From: Neonectria sp. B-13
Lineage: Eukaryota > Ascomycota > Sordariomycetes > Hypocreales > Nectriaceae
Assembly: GCA_002682825.1 (NCBI GenBank)
Contig: NOKP01000004.1
Coordinates: 1,857,607 to 1,921,606 of the forward strand
DNA length: 64,000 nucleotides
Reading direction: 5' to 3'
Shown: positions 47,407 to 59,902 of the stretch, piece by piece
Layout: every line of letters begins with the position of its first letter
Position numbering within the stretch: position 1 is the first letter of the stretch
Notes under the pieces: model-generated
Database searches by the model: none
Seen by the model: only the letters and a program-made list of their open reading frames with translations
Told to the model about the DNA's origin: nothing
Translations under genes and position numbers: made by a program

Positions 47407-49258
47407 TTGTGTGAAAAGTCGCTTATTTCAGCTTTGTCTCGGCCTATTCCTGTTCCTGTTACCGGTGGAAGCGAGATGTCCTTGGTTGGTTGAGCGGTGA
47501 TTTGGCAGTTGGTGGTTGTATTTTTGGAGTCGCAGTTCTTCCAATCGCTTATTCCCGGCGGGCTGTGTTGGACGAGACACAGCTCGGGATGAAACTTGAC
47601 GCACGCGCGCTCGGGGCAATTGGCAGCAAACGGTAACGACTCCGGCAGTTCAGTCGGCTGTTCGGTGTGATGCGAGGCGATGCTATGCAAGCACCGAGGA
47701 TGAGTGGTTTCGGAAATGCAAGATGGAGTCGCGGCCGTGTACGGTCACGTGAGCTCTTTATACGTCAAACAATATCAGATCATCCTCATCTACCTGCGAG
47801 GAATAAACTAGAGCCCCGTTATTCAGGGCCTATAAAATCGAACGACATTCAAACAAGCCGTTTACAGAGTTTGGTAACATCTGCATGGCCGTATTTCTAT
47901 TCTCGGCTCTAAAGAGACCCCATCTTCAGACCCCGGCTTCAAGCTCTCACAATCTGCCTGGATATTTTCTGAACACAGAAGACTCTCTGAAACAAGTTTG
48001 GGACATGTGATGTAGGAAATGGAAGAGACAAATATGGGCTTATAAGTGACCCGAGACACTGGTGGAGGCGTCGAGTGATGCCCTGGTATTATGAGACGAA
48101 ACTCAAGCAACACGTGAGTCGGCAGCCTCGGCGCTTCCCAGCTCAACTTCGACTCAGATAAGCAGCTGGAGTTCTCATCATAGGTCCTTAACCTCTGAAT
48201 AGTTCCGTCACTCCGTCCGATTCCCACCACGAATGTGATAATGACACCAATCGGGCGGGCAGCCCGTGATCTTGTTGCCAGTATCGACACGAGCATGGCT
48301 GACTTCCAAGACGGCTTCGAGACTCACTTTGAGAAGGCTCATGCGCACCATCCCGCCTCAGTCAAGGAGAAGGACCGGGCTTTTCGCAAAGAAGAAGATG
48401 CTAAGTCGCGGGTGAGCTCATTGGGAATCGATGGAGATCGAGAACGGACGTCGCCGGATAGTTGGTCTCGCGGATTCTCGGACTAGCATATGAGTCAGGA
48501 CAGTATCTGGGAGCTAGTAGAAGGGCGAGATCATTTCGTACAAGCTACACACGAGAGTTGCAATCACAAGGATTGAAGCTAGTTTGAGTAACACGAAAGA
48601 AACGAGTTCAACTACAAGGCTAGTAACTCTACTGTTTTAGACTCCCAAGCACATGTCAGCCACTACTTCCCAATTGCTGACGAACCCATAGGCTTAATTC
48701 ATTCGTCTGCTCTCTCACTTCAGGGTCTTTCCTAGACACTACAAGGTACTTGACCACCTGATCTCATCAATGGAAGACCCGGAGTTGACACAGTTCCGTA
48801 AAGCACCTCCCCCGCTAACATCCTTTTTCTTCCTGTATTAAGTTGATGGACTTTCCTGGTGAGTTGTCAGGTTCTCCATAACTGAGACAGGAGCATCTCA
48901 TCCAAGCTTCCAAAGTTTAGGTAGCAGTAACAGTAGAGCAAAGACAGTAATTCCTTCTCTAACAAGCAGTGCAGTGACACCGCCTTGTGGGTGGCTGTTG
49001 ATAAGACTACCTGAATAGCAGGTTGTGCGAATGTCTTATTCTAATGAGTAAAGAAGACACTGTACTGGTTGACCTTCTGAAATGCTAGAAGCATCTCGAC
49101 AGCCAGTCAATCTTGACCTATTGGTATGCGAAGCCAAATGCCTACCGTTGATATACGATACGACGATTCAACCTCAACCAAATACCAGAGGAGCGTTGCG
49201 CCTACCTTCACGAACGCGCCTGACAGCACCGGGATCCAAAGATGATTCAACGGGCTTT

Positions 49259-50013
49259 TTAACTCGAGCACAATAGGACACGGTCAACGAACACTTCAAG
49301 CATAACCTTCTCTTCAAACTGTCGATAGCCTGGTTGTTCGACAACGTCCTCTAGAATCGCACGACCAGCGGTTATGAAAGGAAGACTAACCTTGCCTGGC
49401 GTAAGCTCTGGTATGCATATTAACCACTTCTCAACTTGACTAAGATCGGCCCCCCTGTGAGCTTTTATCCCATATTTCCTGTTGAAGTTCACCGAGGAGC
49501 GTCGTTTGACTCGACACCCACGTCCCTTGAAGTTTGCACACCTTCATTACACAAAGAACTGCGCCGTCAAGGAGAGTCTTGATATTGACCCCCTCGCCCG
49601 CCCTAGACCAGAGCAGATTGTTAGTCATCCTAAGACAAACCATGTCAAGTCCCCAAGTGTCAGTGTAGGGGGCCACGTTGGACTATTGCCAGTGTCTCTA
49701 CCAGGGTCGTACATGCTGTGGCCGACGGGCGAGGTCGATGCGGAACCACCTTCCAACTACCTGAACGCGTTGTGCTTGTTGGACAGCGTCCGGACTTCGG
49801 GGATGTATTGTGTGCAGATGCCGAATCTCAGCATTCTGCGGACCCCCACCGCCAGACATGGCGGTTGAATGGCAAGACTGGAATTGTTTTGCATCGCATG
49901 ACCGAGTACCATGCGACTATGACATGGTCGTCCACCTCTACAACGCGAGGTTTGATCATACCCACCAGCGCAAAACACTCCTCCCATGAGTCCTCCAAAG
50001 CACTTTGAGTCAA
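49259..50013 (-). pseudogene. Possible decayed gene, weakly kinase-like
   Basis: Consecutive minus-strand frames (50013-49828, 49676-49440, 49492-49259) each read like protein but in different phases. One contains YTDTWGLDMVCLRM, which loosely resembles the DxWSLGxxLxxM segment of protein kinase domain XI/F-helix regions. No catalytic HRD or DFG motif was found. If real, it is a gene broken by several frameshifts. Identity is a guess. Confidence 0.25.
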
Positions 50014-50757
50014 CTTCCATCACCGTCAGGAAAAGAACCTCAGCACTAAGTTAAGCCCGCTAAGCCCGGGCCTTTAAGTCCGGGGTTCTCAGCCCAAACC
50101 AAGCATCAACTCAGCTTAGAGCGGCAGCTCTACAAGCAGAAATGTGTTTGGTATGCTTGGGTTTCGTTCCCGAGTCATGTGTTGTTGTATGGGAGGGTGG
50201 TTTAGATCTCTGGAGCGAAAAAATACTGTTTCGAGAGGAAGTTGCTTGGTAAGGGAACTCGAAGATTCTCAGACGACAATTCAGTCCAGAGGAGTGCCTT
50301 GATACCAATCATGGAAGTCTTTGCCCTCGGGCAGTCTCCGTGCAAGAGCACCACTTGCATGGGTTGCTCAAATCATGTTGTGTTGGTACTAGTAGACCGA
50401 ATGCTGCAAATTCAATAGCTGAATTGATGGCATAAAATAGATCACGCAAAAATATAAAGGCCATGGCTAGATCCTTTTTCTTAGGTATCGAAGTTGTTGA
50501 ATTAGCCTGTTTGGTTGCTTTCAGTTCCTTGTGTTGGTACTTCCTCAAGCCTCAGTAGGTGCTCAATTGCACTTACAGCAGTCAGGTACCTATTACCTTA
50601 GGGTAATTAGCACAGTAGCGTAGCGCACACAGAGTTGGCCGATGACATAAGCGTCGCACTTCTAGATCTCAACGACAAGCCCTCGCAGCCAATCAGCTTC
50701 CGAGTTGGACACAATTTTCAGACTCACATCTACGCCGTCGGCAGCAATTCTGACGAC

Positions 50758-53384
50758 ATGGCCGGCAGCCCTGTTTCGGTCGAGTACTTGTCGACGGGGG
50801 CCAACCGGCAGACGGCCGTTGCGGATTGGAGCCGCGGCGGTATCTTGGCCTTTGGCGCCGACATCAACGTTGCTCTGTGGAGGCCTGCTGTGAGTTCTGG
50901 TGTTGCCCCTCCTCGGCGACTCCTCGCTGAGCTCGTCGGGCATCATAGGCTGATCATGTTTTGTTCTAGCTGCAACCTCCAAAGGGCATCACGGCACTTC
51001 TAGGTGGTCACAAGCAAACAGTCAAGGCCGTTTCTTTCCTCCCCGAGGTCGACGGAGATGCCTCATCCTATCTAATCACCGGCTCTGACGACAAGACTCT
51101 CATCATCTGGAAAGCATCCCAGGATGGAGAGGATTTTGCGCCTCTCCAAACTTCATCTGAGCATACCGGTGCCATCAACTGCATTGCAGTATTGCGGGTA
51201 AAGACGGAGTCCCCGAGGTGGATCATTGCAACTGGGGGCGCCGATGCTTCCATCAACGTCTGGAGTTTCGAAAAAGACCAACTCCAGCTGCTGCAATCTC
51301 TCAAGACAGCCCCCAAATACTTCCCCCTCTCGCTGTCCCTGAGCTACCTTGGCGATAACAACGATGCCTTCATCCTCGCCGCCGCTGGAACGCGGGACAT
51401 CGTCCAGATCCTGACCGCCGAGGTCAACGCGGACAAGGTTAAGTTCGAGGTGCAAGCGACACTTGCCGGCCACGAGGGCTGGATCAGATCTCTCAGCTTC
51501 GCCAAGGAGACGGATCAGTCCGACAGCGACTTGCTCCTCGCCTCGGCTAGCCAAGACAAGTACGTCCGTATCTGGAGAATTCACCAAGGCAAAGAACTGC
51601 CTGCGCTTGCGGCCAGCGGATCTGACCCCTTGAGTGATGCGTATCTCCCCGGAAAGTCCCCTTCCAACAAGGCTCATCGTCTCAAGTCTGCCGGCAAGGA
51701 CTTCTCGGTTACTTTTGAGGCCCTCCTTTTGGGGCACGAGGACTGGATCTACAGTGCACGCTGGTGCAAGCAGGAAGATGGAAAGCTCCAACTGCTCTCA
51801 ACTTCGGCCGACAACTCGCTTGCTATCTGGGAAGCGGACCCCGGCTCTGGAATTTGGGTCAGCATGGTAAGACTCGGGGAGATCAGCAGAGAAAAGGGCG
51901 CGACTACGGCCACAGGAAGTACGGGCGGGTTCTGGACGGGTCTCTGGTCTCCTGACGGCACCTCGGTCGCATGCTTGGGTCGCACCGGGAGTTGGAGGCG
52001 GTGGCAGTACGTTGCCTCGGAGGACTCCTGGCGGCCCTGCGTCGCTATCACCGGCCATACGAGAGCTGTCACGGGCATCTCGTGGGCCAAAAACGGTGAC
52101 TACCTCATGTCGACCAGCTCAGACCAGACAACTCGTTTGCACACCCGGTGGAAGGGTCCAGGGGCTGAGACATGGCACGAAATGTCCCGACCGCAGATCC
52201 ACGGCTATGATCTTAACTGTATCGACTCGCTCGGCGATTCTCAGTTTGTGTCTGGCGCAGATGAGAAGCTTATGCGTGTGTTCAGCGAGCCCAAGGCTGT
52301 GGCCTCGATGCTCAGCCGCCTAGCCGGCATCGGAGCCGGCGTGGACGTTCAAGCTATGCCCGACGCCGCCAACATGCCTGTACTTGGCCTGTCCAACAAG
52401 GCTATTGATGCCGTGGACGATGACCTAGAGATCCAGCCCGTTGACGACCGCGACCGCGAGGCGATGGACCCGGCGTCGGTTGTTAAGAAATCACACCTCG
52501 AAATCGACCATCCCCCTTACGAAGAGACTCTCTCCCGCCACACTCTCTGGCCCGAGACAGAGAAGTTGTATGGACATGGCTACGAGATCTCGTGCCTCGC
52601 GGCGAGCAACGATGGCAAGCTCGTGGCCAGCGCCTGCAAGGCCAGTTCGACCAACCACGCCGTCATTCGCCTCTTCGAGACAAAGCGTTGGACGGAGCTA
52701 AGACCACCTCTCACAGCGCATTCTCTCACCACCACGCGGCTGCGCTTCTCGATAGACGACCAGTACCTTCTCAGTGTCGGGCGAGACCGACAGTGGGCTG
52801 TCTTTGAGCGAGCCCCCGAGGAGGAAGCCGCTTATAAACTCTTGCAGGCTAATCCCAAGGGGCACACGCGTATGATCCTCGACGCCGCGTGGGCGCCTTC
52901 TGCGGTGCCCTTGTTTGCCACTGCCGGCCGAGACAAGCAAGTCCGTATCTGGGCATCCAAGGCCGGCGAAGATGGAAAGGTCCAGTTCACTCAGGCTTCA
53001 TCTATCCCGTGTGGCGCGTCCGTCACGTCAGTTGATTTCCTGCCTCAGCCGGTCAATGGCAGATTCATCCTCGCGGTTGGGACGGAACTTGGGAAACTCA
53101 CTCTGTGCCTAATCAAAGATGATGGTTCCGAGGTGATGGAAAAACCGGCTTGTGCATCGTAAGTGTCCCCGACCGTCCCCTCCTTTCACGCGGTTTATTG
53201 CAAATAGTTGACATAGCTAACACGTTTGCCACGCAGTTTCTGTTTGCCCAAGGCAGTTTTGCAGCTCGCCTGGAGACCGGTAGAGAGACAAAGCGCAGCA
53301 CGGGAGTACGAAATTGCGGTTGCGGGAGAGGATAGCTCGCTCAGGGTGTATGCGTTTAGCCACGGATATCTCGAGGGCTCGTGA
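50758..53384 (+). CDS. elp2: Elongator complex protein 2 (WD40)
   Basis: Three exons, 50758-50889, 50970-53158 and 53237-53384, give 822 residues, close to the usual ~800 for Elp2. The protein is a string of WD40 repeats, for example YLITGSDDKTLIIWK, LLASASQDKYVRIWR, LLSTSADNSLAIWE and LFATAGRDKQVRIWA, forming two propellers. The Elp2-type features GANRQTAVADWS near the N-terminus and AVAGEDSSLRVY at the end support the family. Elp2 is a scaffold of Elongator, the cytoplasmic complex that starts mcm5/ncm5 modification of U34 in tRNAs. The start chosen is the ATG at 50758; the frame is open upstream to 50635 but without ATG. Confidence 0.93.
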
Positions 53385-53602
53385 GAATTGACTCTGTTGC
53401 CAACGCGCTCAACCAGGCTGTGGAGCTGATCTGTGCTATGTGAAGCTTCGACGTCTTGACACTAACCCCCTCGGGAGAAACAGGATGAAGAAGTATGGTT
53501 TTGATTAAATTCCTATCTTCGCGTCGTTGACAAGTCTAGCGCGTGCCCAATCTTTTCCAAAGGTCCTCTACCCGAACGATATCCTTCGCACGCAAAGTCC
53601 AT

Positions 53603-54118
53603 CTACACCCAATGCCAGTCCACATAAGCGATGCCAATATCCAATTTGCCTATAACTGCCTCAAACGCAGCCACGGAGAGGTCGAGATCGACCGTGGTAC
53701 ACCAAGGGCATTGATCGAAGACAGCAACATCTGCAGTTCCCTTGGGGCCCGTGACGCGCATGGTGCGTCCGCAGCCGCCGCCGCCGGCATACCAGCCGCC
53801 GTGGACTGCGACGATCAGCTGGGTGGACTTGAATCCTGTGCCACACTGGTAGGCAGAGCTATATTCCAAGGTGAATGATGCTTGGCCGTGGTTGGCGGGG
53901 GACTGGGGAGCGGTGGACGTGGTGGTCGTTTCTGAGGTCGTCGTGCTGGACTCCGTCGACTCCGTGATAGCGAACGTAGATGTGGAAGTAGGCGCGTCGG
54001 TTGTGATGCTGGTCTCGTCGCCGAATGTGGAGAGAGAACTTGCCTTGCAGGGCCCGACAGCATTGATGCCGCCAACTGCCATGCCCGCGAGGACGATGAA
54101 GGATTTGAGCGAGAACAT
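53603..54118 (-). CDS. Secreted DPBB (RlpA/expansin-like) protein 1
   Basis: A 171-residue protein with a signal peptide (MFSLKSFIVLAGMAVGGINA), a Ser/Thr-rich linker (about residues 30-90) likely O-glycosylated, and a C-terminal double-psi beta-barrel-like domain. Domain marks are GCGRTMRVTGPKG, VFDQCPWC and VDLDLSVAAFEAV. It is a paralogue of the gene at 54852-55451 on the same strand. Such small fungal DPBB proteins are secreted and related to expansins, barwin and RlpA; activity is generally undefined. It is convergent with elp2. The ATG at 54118 was preferred over one 20 codons upstream because it starts a clean signal peptide. Confidence 0.75.
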   Translation of the reverse strand: MFSLKSFIVLAGMAVGGINAVGPCKASSLSTFGDETSITTDAPTSTSTFAITESTESSTTTSETTTTSTAPQSPANHGQASFTLEYSSAYQCGTGFKSTQLIVAVHGGWYAGGGGCGRTMRVTGPKGTADVAVFDQCPWCTTVDLDLSVAAFEAVIGKLDIGIAYVDWHWV

Positions 54119-54851
54119 TTTGAAACCCAGGTCGATGAGTTTCAGCAGGAGCAAAGAGGGCGGAATTTGGCATTTCACGAATCAACAGCGGCAATCCGTT
54201 CATGTATCTTTCCATCCACAGCTGAAATCATTAGCAAATTGCCAGATGTGGGTATCGAGGCGACGACTTGACCAAAATGAGAGTCTAGATGTGGTTCAGC
54301 GCGCTAGACGACAGGAGGCTTGAAGCTATCGACAACTAGTTGCCTGCGAAGCGAGCGTACCAGGATTTGACCACTCGTGTTGCCACATGAAAATTCCAAG
54401 TTGGGAAGCGTATCAAATTCAACAACTCTGTTGCTTTGCGCTCAGCAGAACAATACAATATGAATCATGATACCATATATCTGAATAACAAGGAGCGACG
54501 TGTTTTGCTCGTTCCATGATTCTGAGCACATAGCCTACAGAAAAGCGGCCACTGAGGTTGTTAGCCCCCCTGCCAAGACGTTCACGGCTTTTTCGACGGT
54601 GCCAACTTCTTTAGCTTTGCAATAACCCAAGCTACGCGCATATAGATCACGCGCGGATATGAGCTGTATTCGTACAAACGGACTGAACAAGGGGCTGACA
54701 CGAAGCTGTACCGAGCGATCGGGGAGACTCAGATTTAGGTGAAAGATGAGATAACTGTACTAATGTCATGAAGAGAAATGCGAACTTCCAACAACACTTC
54801 TCTCCTCCAAGACCCTGAGTCCAGCCAAGTTCATCATCAAACAACCCCCGT
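54119..54851. other. Intergenic between the two DPBB genes
   Basis: About 730 bp, somewhat AT-rich, holding the promoter of DPBB gene 1 and the 3' flank of DPBB gene 2. A 10-base copy of the motif GTATTCGTAC lies at 54666-54675. Confidence 0.4.
54666..54675 (+). repeat. Intergenic motif, 10-mer copy GTATTCGTAC
   Basis: Match to the first 10 bases of GTATTCGTACG. Confidence 0.65.
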
Positions 54852-55451
54852 CTAAACCCAGTACCAATTCACTTCTGCCCGAGCAATGCCAAACTCGCCG
54901 ACCACTTGCGTGAACGCAGTCGTCGAGAGGTCTACGTCGTAGTAACCATCGCAAGAAGGGCACTTGTCGACGACTTTGAGGACCGCCGAGCCATGGGGTC
55001 CGGTGATATGGATGCGACGGCCGCAGACCGTTTCGGCTTCGAAGAGCCGTTCGCTGACGGCGGCGATGAGCTCCGACGCCTCGTGGGTTTCAAAGCACAT
55101 GGTATAGCCCGTTGCATCGTAGTACGTGGCGTCGCCGGTGTAGGTGGGCGCTGCCGCCGTCGTGGACGTCGATGTCTCCAGGGTGCTCGTTTCTGAGGTT
55201 GTCGTGGTGGTGCTGGGCTCGGTTGACTCTGAGATGGAGATTGTTTCTGATGTTGCAGTGCTGGATTCGGTCGACTCGGAGAGTGTAGATGTTGACGTCG
55301 AGCTGTCCGCGTCCGTGTCCGTCGTCCACGTCGAGCTCGCAACGCTGGTCTCGTCGGAAGAAGACCCAGGCTTGCATGGGCCGGCGTCGATCCCGCTGAT
55401 GGCCAGGAAAGCAAGCACAACGAGAGACTTGAGCGACATCATCTTTGGCAC
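54852..55451 (-). CDS. Secreted DPBB (RlpA/expansin-like) protein 2
   Basis: A 199-residue protein with a signal peptide ending near SGIDAG, a longer Ser/Thr-rich region than its paralogue (about residues 30-100, with repeated TSExSTxSESTE units), and a DPBB-like domain from GDATYYDATGYTMC. It has CGRRIHITGPHG and VVDKCPSC followed by DVDLSTTAFTQVVG, the usual pattern around the second half of the barrel. Both this protein and protein 1 end in a DW/NW-x-WV motif. The tandem pair implies local duplication. A cell-wall or plant-surface role is possible but not shown. Confidence 0.78.
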   Translation of the reverse strand: MPKMMSLKSLVVLAFLAISGIDAGPCKPGSSSDETSVASSTWTTDTDADSSTSTSTLSESTESSTATSETISISESTEPSTTTTTSETSTLETSTSTTAAAPTYTGDATYYDATGYTMCFETHEASELIAAVSERLFEAETVCGRRIHITGPHGSAVLKVVDKCPSCDGYYDVDLSTTAFTQVVGEFGIARAEVNWYWV

Positions 55452-56235
55452 GAGTGGGACAGGTCGAGCAGAGACTGAAAATGAAACTGCCCGGCCACTG
55501 CGACCCGGGTGTAGACCATCTCATATATGTAGATGCCGCCACGCGAGTTCAGGAGAAAGGGAACTGCACCATGGCTGTATTTGTGGTAATTTATTATTTG
55601 GTGTCATATCTCGACGATGTGACTGGGGCATGGAGACGGTCTAAGTGCGGCTGGGTACACTAGACAAAACGGGGCTTGAGGCGATCGAGAACTATCGACT
55701 GTAGAGAAATCTCATAGCGTAGTAGAGGATGCATCTCAACCCCTGAGCGAGCATACGGTTAAGCTTAATTCTTAGGTTCGAGAAAGGGGAAAGCAGCAAG
55801 AATACGACTCTCCCAAAGATCAATCGTACCGAGGATAATGGCGTCTCTAAATCGCTGCGGCATGGGACATGGCTGCTGGTGTTCCAGGTGTCTCACAACC
55901 TATGCCACGATGCCTAGTGTCAACGTCAATCATATATCTACCAGCCAATGTCCCTGGCCTTAGGGGGAGGCGGCTGGAAGCAGAAATAACTCTACCAAGG
56001 GGCTGTTTCTTCAACACCGTCGTCGCTTTCGCGAGCCCACATTGGAATCCGTATAACGTGTATTATCATTAAGCCGTTGTGTGGCCAATCTATCCATATT
56101 CCCAAGCCCTGAACGCCATCGAAAACAAGTCTTCCATCCACCTTCGACATTTGTACACATCTTGCCCCTATCTCACATCTCCCCAATGATCAACCCACCC
56201 TTCTCCTCCTATTTGTTTGTATCGGCATCTGCCAT
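55452..56235. other. Intergenic, DPBB gene 2 to ssSPT
   Basis: About 780 bp with the promoter of DPBB gene 2 and the 3' flank of the next minus-strand gene. No gene was recognised. Confidence 0.4.
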
Positions 56236-56704
56236 TTACAGCTCCTTCAGGACCGTCTCAACCGACTCCTGCGCAGCCGCCGTCGCCGTCCCCGCCATCA
56301 TCCCGGTCCCGGACAGCGCACCGGCCGACATGTCCCGGACCACCTCGCGGGCGGCCTCCGCGACGTCAATGTGTTCCCCGTTGATATAGTACCACGCGCG
56401 ACCGAGCAGGAACGAGATGTGGTGCGGCAGGTACAGGCACGCCGCGATGAAGGTCAGGCTGAAGAGGAGGAAGACGAGAGAGCCTAAGGGGTGAAGAAGG
56501 TGGTCAGCTCGTCTGTTGTCTTCGACGCGAGGGTGTATAGCGAGAGCACTACGATGCGTGCTTCGCTGTGTAGACAGGGAAGATGATGGATGGCTTACTG
56601 AAAAAGAACTTCTCCCAGGGCGTGAACATGTAGACGCTGAAGGTCACCTCGAGCTGGTACTGCTTGAGGCCCAGCCACCTGCGGAACGATCCAAAGAGCG
56701 ACAT
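56236..56704 (-). CDS. Small subunit of serine palmitoyltransferase (ssSPT-like)
   Basis: Two exons on the minus strand, 56704-56599 and 56483-56236, give 117 residues; the splice joins TPWEKFFF to SSLVFLLFSL. A first hydrophobic stretch (LEVTFSVYMFTPWE) is followed by a strong membrane helix (LVFLLFSLTFIAACLYLP), with the PWE motif between them as in human SPTSSA/SPTSSB. In the family these subunits bind and activate the LCB1-LCB2 serine palmitoyltransferase in the ER, the first step of sphingolipid synthesis. The fungal protein has an extra C-terminal tail rich in Ala and acidic residues. The next gene starts 455 bp away in the opposite direction. Confidence 0.78.
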
Positions 56705-57159
56705 TGTCAAGTTCGGTTGCGTTGTTGGTCTAGTCTGTCGAATTCGCTGATCGTTTGAGAGGTATGATTGATCGAATCGCGCGCGTATGTAGTCGTCGGA
56801 AAGGAAAGTGTCGGTGTTTCTGGTGTTGAAGGTCCTCGCTTTGGTTGAAATCCAGGAGTCTCGGACCATGACCGTAATGCAATGCCGCCGCCTCCGAAAT
56901 TGTCCCGCCATTGATTGGACCAGGTACTTTGGCAGGCCTCCTTCCTTCGCTGGAGTTGCGCCACGCCCCGCTTTTCCATGGGCCTGCGGCTGTGGTCCAC
57001 TCTTGTGTGGCTTGTGCGGCTCCCTCTTCCATTCTCGCAGCCTTGCGACGTTGACACCACCCACTAGCAAGCCCACCCCCGCCTGATCTCTACAACACGC
57101 CCATTGACTCACTGACTGCTCTGTGGGAAGAAGCACGACGACTACGAAATGACTGAACC
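56705..57159. promoter_or_regulatory. Shared promoter region of ssSPT and release-factor-like gene
   Basis: A 455-bp interval between divergent start codons. It must hold both promoters; no specific element was placed. Confidence 0.5.
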
Positions 57160-57832
57160 ATGACGCTCCGAATCTTCCTCCAGTCGGTAGCACTCAGGCC
57201 AAGCATCTTGCCAGCCACTGCCTCCGTGTTCATCCGCACCTTTACCACCTCTGCCGGCGTCCTTCTTAAGGCTCTCCCGCCTCGACCGAAACCACCGCCA
57301 GAGTCCGAGATCGAAGAGGCCTACGTGAAAGGAAGTGGTCCGGGCGGCCAAAAGATCGTAAGCCAACGGTTCTTTTCTCTGCCTCTTAATCTCAGCTTAA
57401 GCTGCTCCTATAATCAACCTGCCGAGGTCCACGACCACTAACACGAGCCCTCTCACGTAGAACAAAACCAACTCTGCCGTCCAGCTTAAGCACATCCCAA
57501 CGGGCATTGTCGTAAAGTCACAAGCTACCCGCTCGCGTGACCAGAACCGCAAGAACGCCCGCGAAATCCTTGCTCAACGCGTCGATGACCTCCGCAATGG
57601 CGACCAGAGTCGTTCCTCCATTGTCGGCCATGTGAAGCAGAAGAAGGCCGCGAGCGCGAGCAAGAAAAGTAAGAGGAAGTACAAGAAGCTGGATGAAGAG
57701 AAAGCCGCGGCTGCAGCTGCAACTGCGGGAGAGGCCGAATCCAACAAACCAAACGGCAAATCAGAGAGCGAAGAAAATGAATCCAGCCGCCAGGTAGATG
57801 AGCTAGTACAAAGTATAGAGACACGAATGTAA
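57160..57832 (+). CDS. Mitochondrial class I release-factor-like protein (MTRFR/Rso55 type)
   Basis: Two exons, 57160-57357 and 57461-57832, give 189 residues. The N-terminus ([20 protein letters not shown]) looks like a mitochondrial presequence. The RF-1 domain has the [18 protein letters not shown] core, with the catalytic GGQ that drives peptidyl-tRNA hydrolysis, and [20 protein letters not shown]. The tail is Lys/Ala-rich. It lacks the codon-recognition domains of true release factors, matching the short C12orf65/MTRFR-type rescue factors that act on stalled mitochondrial ribosomes. The intron splits GGQKI from NKTN. Confidence 0.87.
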
Positions 57833-58274
57833 CAGCATCAGGTCACCTTTCGTCTACGGATTCATCATATATGGTGCAGACCTACCAGTCAAGCTGCAGC
57901 TCGGCAAGCACTTACTTAACATCATTTCATCACAGGATTTCATTCAATGAGTCTAAATGGAAAGCAAAAGTATTTGTATGATCAACCTCGGTATGCTACC
58001 CCTAGGCACACATTACACATGCGGCTACAACACAGGGGCTATCACATCTCTTTGGAGAAAGGGTAACGCCCACCCTCTTGACCATGTCAAAAACTTTTCG
58101 TAAATATGAGACTCGCCTGGGATACGTGCTAACCACCCAAGGCTCCGCATCCGTCGCGATCTCCATGATCTTGTCGTCGTTGTGTGAGGGGTGGGAGGAT
58201 TCGGTTTGTCGGTGGGGTCGCTGTCCATTACTGTCAGCTGGAGGTCGAGGATAGACTTGAAAGGACTACACACC
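57833..58274. other. Intergenic between convergent genes
   Basis: A 442-bp interval with the 3' ends of the release-factor-like gene and of actin. No further gene was seen. Confidence 0.4.

Positions 58275-59902
<1,628 letters not shown>

Larger units (their letters stand above)
47220..50757. other. Intergenic, urm1 to elp2
   Basis: About 3.5 kb between divergent genes. It contains a CA repeat near the urm1 start and a possible gene relic at 49259-50013. A short basic ORF at 48235-48486 has no recognisable features. The part from 48480 to 49100 is AT-richer than the rest of the window. Confidence 0.45.

Noticed and set aside
50635..50757. Start of Elp2 at 50635
   Set aside because: The codon is TTG; the ATG at 50758 gives the expected Elp2 N-terminus.
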